Made by a program: the position numbers and the translations under genes
Part shown: positions 1 through 14,174 of the stretch, piece by piece
How the letters are laid out: every line of letters begins with the position of its first letter
How positions within the stretch are numbered: position 1 is the stretch's first letter
NCBI GenBank assembly: GCA_025642075.2
Contig: JAODUO010000554.1
Location: 102,001-166,000 of the forward strand
Origin: Ridgeia piscesae
Taxonomy: Eukaryota; Annelida; Polychaeta; Sabellida; Siboglinidae
Length of the DNA stretch: 64,000 nt
Direction of reading: 5' to 3'
Notes under the pieces: model-generated
Told to the model about the DNA's origin: nothing
What the model saw: the letters and a program-made list of their open reading frames with translations, nothing else
Database searches by the model: none

Positions 1-23
1 TAGTACCACTTTTTGACAGACGT

Positions 24-1578
24 CGTGACACTGAGTTGACAAACATAGTGACACTGAGTTGACACACATAGTGACACTGAGTTGACACACATAGTGACAC
101 TGAGTTGACAAACATAGTGACACTGAGTTGACAAACATAGTGACACTGAGTTGACAAACATAGTGACTCTGAGTTGACAAACATAGTGACACTGAGTTGA
201 CAAACATAGTGACACTGAGTTGACACACATAGTGACACTGAGTTGACACACATAGTGACACTGAGTTGACACATAGTGACACTGAGTTGACACATAGTGA
301 CACTGAGTTGACACATAGTGACACTGAGTTGCACAGCTGACATGAGTTGACCCACCTAGGAACTGTTGACAGACATAGTGACACTGAGTTGAGACATAGT
401 GACACTGAGTTGAGACATAGTGACACTGAGTTGACACACATAGTGACACTGAGTTGACACACATAGTGACACTGAGTTGACAAACATAGTGACACTGAGT
501 TGACACACATAGTGACACTGAGTTGACAAACATAGTGACACTGAGTTGACACACATAGTGACACTGAGTTGACACACATAGTGACACTGAGTTGACACAG
601 TGACACGGAGTTGACACATAGTGACACGGAGTTGACACATAGTGACACTGAGTTGACACACATAGTGACACTGAGTTGACAAACATAGTGACACTGAGTT
701 GACAAACATAGTGACACTGAGTTGACAAACATAGTGACACTGAGTTGACAAACATAGTGACACTGAGTTGACAAACATAGTGACACTGAGTTGACAAACA
801 TAGTGACACTGAGTTGACACACATAGTGACACTGAGTTGACACACATAGTGACACTGAGTTGACACACATAGTGACACTGAGTTGACACATAGTGACACT
901 GAGTTGACACACATAGTGACACTGAGTTGACACACATAGTGACACTGAGTTGACAAACATAGTGACACTGAGTTGACAAACATAGTGACACTGAGTTGAC
1001 AAACATAGTGACACTGAGTTGACAAACATAGTGACACTGAGTTGACAAACATAGTGACACTGAGTTGACACACATAGTGACACTGAGTTGACACATGGTG
1101 ACACTGAGTTGACACATGGTGACACTGAGTTGACACATAGTGACAGAGTTGACACATAGTGACACTGAGTTGACACACATAGTGACACTGAGTTGACACA
1201 CATAGTGACACTGAGTTGAGACATAGTGACACTGAGTTGAGACATAGTGACACTGAGTTGACACACATAGTGACACTGAGTTGACACACATAGTGACACT
1301 GAGTTGACAAACATAGTGACACTGAGTTGACAAACATAGTGACACTGAGTTGACAAACATAGTGACACTGAGTTGACAAACATAGTGACACTGAGTTGAC
1401 AAACATAGTGACACTGAGTTGACAAACATAGTGACACTGAGTTGACAAACATAGTGACACTGAGTTGACAAACATAGTGACACTGAGTTGACAAACATAG
1501 TGACACTGAGTTGACAAACATAGTGACACTGAGTTGACAAACATAGTGACACTGAGTTGACACACAGAGTGACACTGT
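24..1578. repeat. 23-bp minisatellite in the ALIX intron before exon 1589
   Basis: About 65 copies of a 23-bp unit with core GTGACACTGAGTTGACA followed by CACATA or AAACATA; some copies are 2 bp shorter or lack part of the tail. An interruption lies near 331-372. The last copy runs into GTGACACTGTGTTGTTTCAG, the acceptor of exon 1589, so the array reaches the splice site. The array continues to the left edge of the window apart from the first two dozen bases. Long open frames here are repeat translations. Confidence 0.95.
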
Positions 1579-1588
1579 GTTGTTTCAG

Positions 1589-1698
1589 ACAAGATGAAGG
1601 CAGCCAACATAGCCAAGCTGTGCATGCAGTGCTCAGACTACTACGCGGACGCCATGAAGCTCCTGCAGCTGGAGACGCTGCGACCTCTGTGGCCCAAG
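1589..1698 (+). CDS. PDCD6IP: ALIX exon (Bro1) with a GC-AG intron donor
   Basis: First exon visible in the window. The acceptor TGTTGTTTCAG is followed by AC AAG ATG AAG, so the exon starts in phase 1 and encodes [20 protein letters not shown] onward, matching the Bro1 helix that begins KMKDAIIAKL in human ALIX. It ends CCC AAG followed by GCAAGT. Only this cut joins in frame to the next exon (WPK then EWISSV, like LPKEVFPV in the family). The donor is therefore GC rather than GT, in the strong AAG-GCAAGT context typical of U2-type GC-AG introns. Confidence 0.85.
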
Positions 1699-4600
1699 GC
1701 AAGTCCCTGTGTAGATGTCACCCAACTACACTCTTGTGTATGTTCTAGGGACTTGTAGGAATTGTGTGTATGTGTGTACCACAGTTACGTCATCCGCTGT
1801 TCGAACGGTTGATAAAACATGAAAATGAGAACACTTAATCCATTGGTTTTTATATAAGTTTATTTCAGACTCAGTCCTGATACAAGATAGGTTCCATAGT
1901 CATACGTGTAATAACACCAACATGAGATAGAAAGAAAAGCCCGGGTTTTCTCTGAGGATGTTGGCGCCAAAGGAGTCATTCCATTGTTATTAATATTTTA
2001 TTGTTGTCATTAAAGTTATCAGAGACGTGTTCAGTGCTGTGACATCACCAGTAGGGTTGGATCTCAAGTTTGGGGTGACGGTAGCCAGCCTTCCATGCAT
2101 TGTAAGTGTTCACTGTGTTCCCTCCCACCAGGAGTGGATCTCGAGCGTAGCGGGGAAGCAGGCAGCCTACCACGCTCTGTCGGAGTACTACGAGGCTCTC
2201 AAGTGCAAGGACGAGAAGGAATTTGGTGAGGAGATCGCTCGACTGCAGGTGAGTTTCACTTACAGTCTTACACTCGGTTAGAACATTGGTAAGTCTAATG
2301 TGATACACCCACTGAGCCTCACTGTGTGGTACACCTACTGAGCCTCACTGTGTGGTACACCTACTGAGTCTCACTATGTGGTACACCCAATGAGTCTCAC
2401 TGTGTGGTACACCCACTGAGTCTCACTGTGTGGTACACCCACTGAGTCTCACTGTGTGGTACACCCACTGAGTCTCACTGTGTGGTACACCCACTGAGTC
2501 TCACTGTGTGGTACACCCACTGAGTCTCACTGTGTGGTACAGCCACTGAGTCTCACTGTGTGGTTCACCCACTGAGTCTCACTGTGTGGTACACCCACTG
2601 AGTCTCACTGTGTGGTACACCCCCTGAGTCTCACTGTGTGGTACACCCACTGAGTCTCACTGTGTGGTACACCCCCTGAGTCTCACTGTGTGGTACACCC
2701 ACTGAGCCTCACTGTGTGGTACAGCCACTGAGTCTCACTGTGTGGTACACCCACTGAGCCTCACTGTGTGGTACAGCCACTGAGCCTCACTGTGTGGTAC
2801 ACCCACTGAGCCTCACTGTGTGGTACAGCCACTGAGCCTCACTGTGTGGTACACCCACTGAGCCTCACTGTGTGGTACAGCCACTGAGCCTCACTGTGTG
2901 GTACACCCACTGAGCCTCACTGTGTGGTACAGCCACTGAGCCTCACTGTGTGGTACACCCACTGAGTCTCACTGTGTGGTACACCCACTGAGCCTCACTG
3001 TGTGGTACAGCCACTGAGTCTCACTGTGTGGTACACCCACTGAGCCTCACTGTGTGGTTCAGCCACTGAGCCTCGCTGTGTGGTACACCCACTGAGCGTC
3101 ACTGTGTGGTTCAGCCACTGAGCCTCGCTGTGTGGTACAGCCACTGAGTCTCGCTGTGTGGTACAGCCACTGAGCCTCGCTGTGTGGTACAGCCACTGAG
3201 TCTCGCTGTGTGGTACAGCCACTGAGCCTCGCTGTGTGGTACAGCCACTGAGTCTCGCTGTGTGGTACAGCCACTGAGCCTCGCTGTGTGGTACAGCCAC
3301 TGAGTCTCGCTGTGTGGTACAGCCACTGAGCCTCGCTGTGTGGTACAGCCACTGAGTCTCGCTGTGTGGTACAGCCACTGAGCCTCGCTGTGTGGTACAG
3401 CCACTGAGTCTCGCTGTGTGGTTCAGCCACTGAGCCTCGCTGTGTGGTACAGCCACTGAGCCTCGCTGTGTGGTACAGCCACTGAGCCTCGCTGTGTGGT
3501 ACACCCACTGAGCCTCGCTGTGTGGTACACCCACTGAGCCTCGCTGTGTGGTACACCCACTGAGCCTCGCTGTGTGGTACACCCACTGAGTCCCACTGTG
3601 TGGTACACCCACTGAGTCCCACTGTGTGGTACACCCACTGAGCCTCGCTGTGTGGTACACCCACTGAGTCCCACTGTGTGGTACACCCACTGAGCCTCGC
3701 TGTGTGGTACACCCACTGAGTCCCACTGTGTGGTACACCCACTGAGCCTCGCTGTGTGGTACACCCACTGAGTCCCACTGTGTGGTACACCCACTGAGTC
3801 CCACTGTGTGGTACACCCACTGAGTCCCACTGTGTGGTACACCCACTGAGTCCCACTGTGTGGTACACCCACTGAGTCTCACTGTGTGGTACACCCACTG
3901 AGTCCCACTGTGTGGTACACCCACTGAGTCTCACTGTGTGGTACACCCACTGAGTCCCACTGTGTGGTACACCCACTGAGTCTCACTGTGTGGTACACCC
4001 ACTGAGTCCCACTGTGTGGTACACCCACTGAGTCTCACTGTGTGGTACACCCACTGAGTCCCACTGTGTGGTACACCCACTGAGTCCCACTGTGTGGTAC
4101 ACCCACTGAGTCCCACTGTGTGGTACACCCACTGAGTCCCACTGTGTGGTACACCCACTGAGTCCCACTGTGTGGTACACCCACTGAGTCCCACTGTGTG
4201 GTACACCCACTGAGTCCCACTGTGTGGTACACCCACTGAGTCCCACTGTGTGGTACACCCACTGAGTCCCACTGTGTGGTACACCCACTGAGTCCCACTG
4301 TGTGGTACACCCACTGAGTCCCACTGTGTGGTACACCCACTGAGTCCCACTGTGTGGTACACCCACTGAGTCTCACTGTGTGGTACACCCACTGAGTCCC
4401 ACTGTGTGGTACACCCACTGAGTCTCACTGTGTGGTACACCCACTGAGTCCCACTGTGTGGTACACCCACTGAGTCTCACTGTGTGGTACACCCACTGAG
4501 TCTCACTGTGTGGTACACCCACTGAGTCTCACTGTGTGGTACAGCCACTGAGTCTCGCTGTGTGGTACACCCACTGAGTCTCACTGCAGAACGCTGTAGT

Positions 4601-7600
4601 TTCAAGTTAAAATTTGATTTGTGTTGTCATCTTATCTCAAATTCATATTGTAAAAATGGTCATCATAGAATCATATTCACGATGTTATGGTGAATCACCT
4701 GAGGAACTCACTGTAAAGACGACTGCGTCAAATATCCACAAAGGTTCTTTCTCCTGGCAGTAAAAACGCGCTATTGTTGGAGTAATGTGTATTGTTGATA
4801 CTGTGGGGAACCTACATGATCACTACACAACTCAGGCCTGTGACATAATCGTGCTCTGTTTATTTCTCTTTTCAGTTCATCTTTGAATTCATTTAGACTC
4901 CAGCTGTATTAACCTGCTGATGTAGAGATCATAGAATATAGGTCATAGTTCACTGATGTGCCCTCCATGTTGCAGTATGCGAGAGAGTTGATGCAGGCCT
5001 CGGAGACCCGCAGTGGTCTTTACTTCATCTTCGCAGCAGACGCAAGTCGAATAAAGCGCAGTCTGGCGGAGGCTGTCAAAGACAACGACTTCATCTATCA
5101 CGCCATGGTGCCTGAACGCAGCGCCCTCTCACCCATCGGAAAGTTTCCGGTAGCAAAGTTACTGCCATACTCGCCACCACTCAGTAGTGGGTTCAAAGGT
5201 CAGTGGTTGTCATGTTCCCTCAGCCCAGGGGTTCCAGGAGCTGAAGCCTCAGGGTTCAAGTCCACCTGCTGCTGTTCAAAAATTGGGCTTTGCACATGTC
5301 TTTTCAGAGAGATGCTAAACGTTGCTGCTGCTTCTAGATTAGTGTCAATGCCAGGGTGACTGATGCACTGCTATGTGCAGATGAGTTGGTGTAATGGATT
5401 AACTCGTAAGTTTGTGAAGACTGTTTAGTATTGTTCAATATCTTCTACCAAGAATGTTACAATCAGGTTTGGTGTCACCTGTATCGATCTACTCATCCTA
5501 CTACTAAATTAACCAGTGATTCGTCTCCCATGCCATCTATTTTGTAACCTATTCTGGGACTTAGAAATAAAATCTGAGTGTTTTAGTATCTACTATTTAT
5601 CAACTGTTTTATAATTATTTATTTATTTTTTCTTTAGCATTTTTAGTATTGTATTACTATTATGACTACTCTTATATATTTATATTGATCAATTTACCTT
5701 ACAAATGCCCTCTATTTTAACTTTTTAAAGGAAATCTTCCCAGTGCTGTACTGAGCCCTGGATGGTTACAATTGCTAGATTCATGGCGCAGAAAACTGTC
5801 CGGTTATTATTACTTTGTGACTGTCCCTGACAACCGACTGGTTCTGCCCGACAGACCTGTTTGAGAAGATCATGCCACTGTCCGTGCACCAGGCTCTCAG
5901 GGGCTTTGAGAACAACAAGGCAGCCGTCGTGAACACAGAGGTGGGGCGACTGAGGGAGGCCACAGAGTTGTTGAACAGGTGGGTCACACCCCTCTACCCC
6001 TCCCTCCGATTGTGAACAATCTATCACTGAATCTACACAAGTGAAAATGTACACGATCTAGACAAATCTGACAGCTAGACAAATGTTCGCGTGTCAGTTA
6101 CGTGTGATGGAAATTACAATTGTTACAACACAGGCAGGTGCATTTGGGCTGATTTTTGGCCCTGGTCACTGGGTTAAACTAAATATAAAAATCTTGAATA
6201 CCTGAACATTTTCAACACCGTGGCTCGGCCGCGGGACACTGTCACTGGTGTGTCACGGAAATAGTGTCCATGGTAACATGGCAATGGATATTTGCATTTT
6301 GAAAAACTCAATTGAACAAAGAATTTTGTTCAATGATGAATTTTTCGTACGAGATCTTAGTGAAATGGTCCCCATGATTGTACATCTGCTCCCCGTGTCA
6401 TGACGTCGGTGACTCTCCTGTTGTCAGTATTCTCATGTCACTAGAACTGCATATTTGCTCCCATGTCATGATGTCGGTGTCTGACAGTCTCTGTTGTTGT
6501 CAGTATCCTGACATCCCTGAACCTGCCTGCGGCCCTGGAGGACCTGGGTGGAGCTACCGTGCCTCAGTCTCTGCTGGAGAAGGCGGACCAGATCCGACAG
6601 CTCGGGGGGCTGCGGAGTCTGAGAGAAAAGATGGACAACCTCCCCGATCTACTCGTAAGGAACAAGGAGATCCTTGATGAGGTAGGAGAGCTCTCAACTG
6701 GATGTGTGTAACTGGGTGGCGTGTGGGGGACCAGTGGTTGATGGCAGGTGTGTGTTAGTTGCTGGAGTGAAGTCCTGTGCACCCCTGTACCTGTACCAAG
6801 TGTCATGTGACAAGCTTTAGTAGTGTTGTTATTGGCAAGATTTTTGTTGCATGCTGACCATGTGCTGGTTGTTACTGGCTAACTGTATGACGATTGTTGC
6901 AGGTTTGCCATATGTTGGTTGTTGGACTTGTTGCCGTGTGTGTTGTTGCGGGCTTACCGTAGGCTGGTTGTTGCAGGCTGACTGTGTGTGTTGTTGCAGG
7001 CTGACCATGTGTGTTGTTGCAGGCTGACCGTGTGTGTTGTTGCAGGCTAACCGTGTGTGTTGTTGCAGGCTGACCATGTGTGTTGTTGCAGGCTGACCAT
7101 ATATGTTGTTGCATGCTGACCGTGTGTGTTGTTGCAGACTGACTATGTATGTTGTTGCAGGCTGACCGTGTGTGTTGTTGCAGGCTGACCGTGTGTGTTG
7201 TTGCAGGCTGATCGTGTGTGTTGTTGCAGGCTGATCGTGTGTGTTGTTGCAGGCTGACCGTGTGTGTTGTTGCAGGCTGACTGTGTGTGTTGTTGCAGAC
7301 TGACCGTGTGTGCTGTTGCAGGCTGACCGTGTCTGTTGTTGCACGCTGACCGTGTGTGTTGTTGCAGGCTGATCGTGTGTGTTGTTGCAGACTGATCGTG
7401 TGTGTTGTTGCAGGATGACCGTGTGTGTTGTTGCAGGCTGATCGTGTGTGTTGTTGCAGGCTGATCGTGTGTGTTGTTGCTGGCTGACCGTGTGTGTTGT
7501 TGCAGGCTGTCCGTGTGTGTTGTTGCAGGCTGACCGTGTGTGTTGTTGCAGGCTGACCATGTGTGTTGTTGCAGGCTGACCGTGTGTGTTGTTGCAGGCT

Positions 7601-10600
7601 GACAGTGTGTGTTGTTGCAGGCTCACCGTGTGTGTTGTTGCAGGCTGACCGTGTGTGTTGTTGCAGGCTGACCATGTGTGTTGTTGCAGGCTGACCGTGT
7701 GTGTTGTTGCAGGCTGACCGTGTGTGTTGTTGCAGGCTCACCGTGTGTGTTGTTGCAGGCTGACCGTGTGTGTTGTTGCAGGCTGACCATGTGTGTTGCA
7801 GGCTGACAGTGTGTGTTGTTGCAGGCTGACCGTGTGTGTTGTTGCAGGCTGACCGTGTGTGTTGTTGCAGGCTGACCGTGTGTGTTGTTGCAGGCTGACC
7901 GTGTGTGTTGTTGCAGGCTGACCGTGTGTGTTGTTGCAGGCTGACCGTGTGTGTTGTTGCAGGCTGACCGTATGTTGAATGAAGAGGAGTCGTCAGATAG
8001 ACAGTTGCGGGAACAGTTCAAGGCTCAGTGGACGCGGACGCCCTCAACCAACCTCACTGCCCCAATCCGCAGCGAGGCCGAGAAGTACCGCACCATCCTC
8101 AACAACGCCATGGCCGCGGACAAGGTCATCAAACAGCGCTTCAACGAACACGTGGCCGGCTACGAACTCCTCAGTCAGTCTAATGTATGTCTGGCCGGCA
8201 CAGACACATGCACACATACATAACACAAGCACACATCAACACACACCAATTACACAGACACATGCAGACATACATAGCACAAGCACACATCAACCCGCAC
8301 TAATTACACAGACACATGCACACATACATAACACAAGCACACATCAACACACACCAATTACACAGACACATGCAGACATAGATAGCACAAGCACACATCA
8401 ACACACACTAATTACACAGACACATGCACACATACATAGCACAAGCACACATCAACACACACTAATTACACAGACACATGCAGACATACATAGCACAAGC
8501 ACACATCAACACACACTAATTACACAGACACATGCAGACATACATAGCACAAGCACACATCAACACACACTAATTACACAGACACATGCACACATACATA
8601 ACACAAGCACACATCAACACACACTAATTACACAGACACATGCACACATACATAACACAAGCACACATCATTACACATTAATTACACAGACACATGCACA
8701 CATACGTAGCACAAGCACACATCAACACACACTAATTACACAGACACATGCACACATACATAACACAAGCACACATCAACACACACTAATTACACAGACA
8801 CATGCACACATACATAACACAAGCACACATCAACACACACTAATTACACAGACACATGCACACATACATAACACAAGCACACATCAACACACACTAATTA
8901 CACAGACACATGCACACATACATAACACAAGCACACATCAACACACACTAATTACACAGACACATGCAGACATACATAGCACAAGCACACATCAACACAC
9001 ACTAATTACACAGACACATGCACACATACATAACACAAGCACACATCAACACACACTAATTACACAGACACATGCACACATACATAACACAAGCACACAT
9101 CAACACACACTAATTACACAGACACATCACACATACATAACACAAGCACACATTAACACACACTAATTACACAGACACATGCAGACATACATAACACAAG
9201 CACACATCAATACATACTAATTACACATACACATGCAGACATACATAACACACGCACACATCAACACACACTAATTACACAGACACATGCACACACACAT
9301 AACACAAGCACACATCAACACACACTAATTACACAGACACATGCACACACACATAACATATGCACACATCAAACACACTAATTACACAGACACATGCACA
9401 CATACATAACACAAGCACACATCAACACACACTAATTACACAGACACATACACACATACATAACACAAGCACACATCATTACACATTAATTACACATACA
9501 CATGCAGACATACATAACACACGCACACATCAACACACACTAATTACACAGACACATGCCACACACACATAACACAAGCACACATCATTACACACTAATT
9601 ACACATACACATGCAGACACACATAACATAAGGACACATCAATACACACTAATTACACAGACACATCACACATACATAACACAAGCACACATCAACACAC
9701 ACTAATTACACAGACACATACACACATACATAACACAAGCACACATCATACACTAATTACACATACACATGCAGACATACATAACACACGCACACATCAA
9801 CACACACTAATTACACAGACACATACACACTACATAACACAAGCACACATCAACACACACTAATTACACAGACACATACACACATACATAACACAAGCAC
9901 ACATCAACACACACTAATTACACAGACACATACACACATACATAACACAAGCACACATCAACACACACTAATTACACAGACACATACACACATACATAAC
10001 ACAAGCACACATCATTACACATTAATTACACATACACATGCAGACATACATAACACACGCACACGTCAACAGACACTAATTACACAGACACATAACACAA
10101 GCACACATCATTACACACTAATTACACATACACATTCAGACATACATAGCACAAGCACACATCAACACACAACACAGACACGCGCACCTTTTTCACACAC
10201 ATACACAGATAGACAGATATTTAAACTTATAAAACTGACACACACGTGTGCGCACACACACATACACACTCACTCCCAAAACGCATACATATACCGTCAC
10301 ACAAAGACAACAGTTACTTGCATCGTTCTCAACGTTTTGCTGCCAAGTTTTGACAATGACAGACAGTGACAAGTACTGTGATGTCAGTCAGTGACACGTA
10401 CTGTGATGTCAGTCGGTGACAAGTACTGTGATGTCAGTCAGTGACACGTACTGTGATGACAGTCAGTGACAAGTACTGTGATGTCAGTCAGTGACACGTA
10501 CTGTGATGTCAGTCAGTGACACGTACTGTGATGACAGTCAGTGACACGTACTGTGATGACAGTCAGTGACACATACTGTGATGTCAGTCAGTGACACGTA

Positions 10601-13600
10601 CTGTGATGGCAGTTAGTGACACGTACTGTGATGACAGTCAGTGACACGCACCGTGATGACAGTCAGTGACACGTAACGTGATGACAGTCAGTGACACTTA
10701 ACGTGATGACAGTCTGTGACACATACTGTGATGACAGTCAGTGACACGTACTGTGATGACAGTCAGTGACACGTACTGTGATGACAGTCAGTGACACGTA
10801 CTGTGGTGACAGTCAGTGACACATACTGGGATGACAGTCAGTGACACGTACTGGGATGACAGTCAGTGACACGTACCGTGATGACAGTCTGTGACACATA
10901 CTGTGATGACAGTCACTCAGTGACACTACTACTAAGAAGAGGGAAATAAAATGTGCACATAAACCACAGCACCAACTGCTGGTTTTGAAGTGTTGCTGCC
11001 AACCAACGTAAGATGTTCCGTAGTTTCTGCTTCGCTTTCCAACCTTCATGCCAAGCTGATTTCTGCCAGGCCGACATCGAGAGAGCACTGCCGTCGTCTA
11101 GTCCCATCGCCTCCCTCAAGGGGTCGCCAGTGGTGCAACAGTTGACCCAGTTGATGGAGGAGGTGGAGACCATCAAGGCGGAGCGCGAGGTCATTGAGAG
11201 CGAACTCAAGGAAGCAACGTCAGATCTGAGTATGTCAAATTGATGCACTTTATTTGCTGCAGAACAGTGACAAACATTTCCACAAACCATGTTTGCGCAA
11301 CACTGTTAAATTTGCAGTTGTTAACTAGTCATTTTAAAGGGCAAAGGCAACGGTTTGGTGTTATGCACCTGAAAGAGTTTACACAAGCTAACCATTTGCA
11401 TCTACAGTCAAATTTTTCGCAGTAGTAGTTTCCTCAGAAATTGGAGTTAAAGTGGGTAAATCTAGCTAAATCACTGACACCATGAACGGACCCATCTTGG
11501 TCCATGCAACCAATCAAAACACAGTTTCTATCTGCACTTTGGAAAAGTATTAGGTCATAAAGTCGTCTGCTTTTTCAGCTATCATAACAGAGTCAAGCGG
11601 TTCGCTAAAAGTGCCTTACGTCGGTTTACAACGAAACCGTGACAGCAATTTGCCACACTGTTCCTCATACGCTTGTAGCAACAGTTCAGTGAAAGACGGT
11701 GTCAGTAAGCTGTCTTTTTGTTACCCTTTGAATTGACCAGAACTGAAACAGTGGTCCAGTGGATTTGTTGGGACAGTCACAGACACAGTGCGGATGCCAG
11801 ATGACCGGGTTGGATTGACCCAACCATGAAAACGACATCCACCACCCGCCAAACTTCTCCTCACCTATCTTACATACATATACATACACTACGTTATAAA
11901 ATAAAATCACTTCCATTCCTCTAACGAATAAAATTTGCAAAACAAACGCACAGATCTCAACGGCAACTTTGTCGGCCGCTCTGCGGTACCGTAAAAATTA
12001 TAATGTAATAATATTTTATTTATATAGTGCCACATCCATGATTGGTTGTGGCGCTTCACAATATGCTGCTATTACAAAATACAATAAGACGAAAATTACC
12101 CACAGATAATATTTTAAAATAAATAATGAAAATACATGTCTATATAATTAACGAAAGTGACCTATCAGTATTAAAAAGAACCCATACAAATTCCATAGCA
12201 ACAATAATGATAAATTAATCTAAAGGTAATATATAATTAAAAATGGTAAAATAATTACAATGTAACAATATTTTCCATTCGGCACATACACAGTATTACA
12301 CACACACATTGTGCACAAGAAAATGTTATTGAAGCTATTTTTTTCTACTTATGAATGATATTTCCACCACTAGAAAAAGAAGGTTTTGGTGCATTTAAAA
12401 ATAATAATATTAATATGTTATTGTTTTAGTTATTATTGCTAAAACATTGTTTATGTAATATAAGCTTGCATGCTCGCAGTACATGCGGGATGTTTATAGA
12501 AATATTGATAAAATAAATAATGTGACATCATTGAACAACACGTAATTTCCATACCTCTTTTATGACTAATAGGCAATTTTAGATAATTATTCAGACACAT
12601 GTATTTTTGATATTTATTTTAAAATATTACCTGTGTGTAGCATTCTTCTTATTGGCTTATTGGTTCTTAATGTGCTGGCTTGTGTGTTCTTAACGTGCTG
12701 GCTTGTGTGTTCTTAATGTGCTGGCTTGTGTGTTCTTAATGTGCTGGCTTGTGTGTTCTTAATGTGCTGGCTTGTGTGTTCTTAATGTGCTGGCTTGTGT
12801 GTTCTTAATGTGCTGGCTTGTGTGTTCTTAAGTGCTGGCTTGTGTGTTCTTAAGTGCTGGCTTGTGTGTTCTTAACGTGCTGGCTTGTGTGTTCTTAACG
12901 TGCTGGCTTGTGTGTTCTTAACGTGCTGGCTTGTGTGTTCTTAACGTGCTGGCTTGTGTGTTCTTAACGTGCTGGCTTGTGTGTTCTTAACGTGCTGGCT
13001 TGTGTGTTCTTAACGTGCTGGCTTGTGTGTTCTTAACGTGCTGGCTTGTGTGTTCTTAATGTGCTGGCTTGTGTGTTCTTAATGTGCTGGCTTGTGTGTT
13101 CTTAATGTGCTGGCTTGTGTGTTCTTAATGTGCTGGCTTGTGTGTTCTTAATGTGCTGGCTTGTGTGTTCTTAATGTGCTGGCTTGTGTGTTCTTAATGT
13201 GCTGGCTTGTGTGTTCTTAACGTGCTGGCTTGTGTGTTCTTAACGTGCTGGCTTGTGTGTTCTTAACGTGCTGGCTTGTGTGTTCTTAACGTGCTGGCTT
13301 GTGTGTTCTTAATGTGCTGGCTTGTGTGTTCTTAACGTGCTGGCTTGTGTGTTCTTAAAGTGCTGGCTTGTGTGTTCTTAACGTGCTGGCTTGTGTGTTC
13401 TTAAAGTGCTGGCTTGTGTGTTCTTAACGTGCTGGCTTGTGTGTTCTTAACGTGCTGGCTTGTGTGTTCTTAATGTGCTGGCTTGTGTGTTCTTAATGTG
13501 CTGGCTTGTGTGTTCTTAATGTGCTGGCTTGTGTGTTCTTAATGTGCTGGCTTGTGTGTTCTTAATGTGCTGGCTTGTGTGTTCTTAACGTGCTGGCTTG

Positions 13601-14099
13601 TGTGTTCTTAACGTGCTGGCTTGTGTGTTCTTAACGTGCTGGCTTGTGTGTTCTTAACGTGCTGGCTTGTGTGTTCTTAACGTGCTGGCTTGTGTGTTCT
13701 TAACGTGCTGGCTTGTGTGTTCTTAACGTGCTGGCTTGTGTGTTCTTAACGTGCTGGCTTGTGTGTTCTTAACGTGCTGGCTTGTGTGTTCTTAACGTGC
13801 TGGCTTGTGTGTTCTTAATGTGCTGGCTTGTGTGTTCTTAATGTGCTGGCTTGTGTGTTCTTAATGTGCTGGCTTGTGTGTTCTTAATGTGCTGGCTTGT
13901 GTGTTCCAAGGCGCAAAGTTCCTGAGGGCGTTGGCAGAAGACGGTGCCATGGACGAAGACAAGCTTACAAGCCAAGAGCTGGACAGGATCTACGCCCCAC
14001 TGCGGGAACAAGTCTCAGGCAGTCTACTCAGACAGGAGCAGATTGTGTCACAAATACAGGTACAGGAGCATGTTGTAGCGCCAAATGTCAAAAGTATGT

Positions 14100-14174
<75 letters not shown>

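Noticed and set aside
356..1702. Long minus-strand frame rich in CHYV and NSVSL repeats
   Set aside because: It is the 23-bp minisatellite translated; the same peptide appears in rotated frames.
5190..5290. tRNA-like or tRNA-SINE sequence with a B-box match (GGGTTCAAGTCC)
   Set aside because: The A-box is poor, the spacing to it is long, and no cloverleaf could be drawn; the left part overlaps the end of an ALIX exon.
7979..9166. Frame of 395 codons rich in THQHT
   Set aside because: It starts in a shifted frame of the ALIX exon and then runs through the 54-bp array, whose length is a multiple of three.
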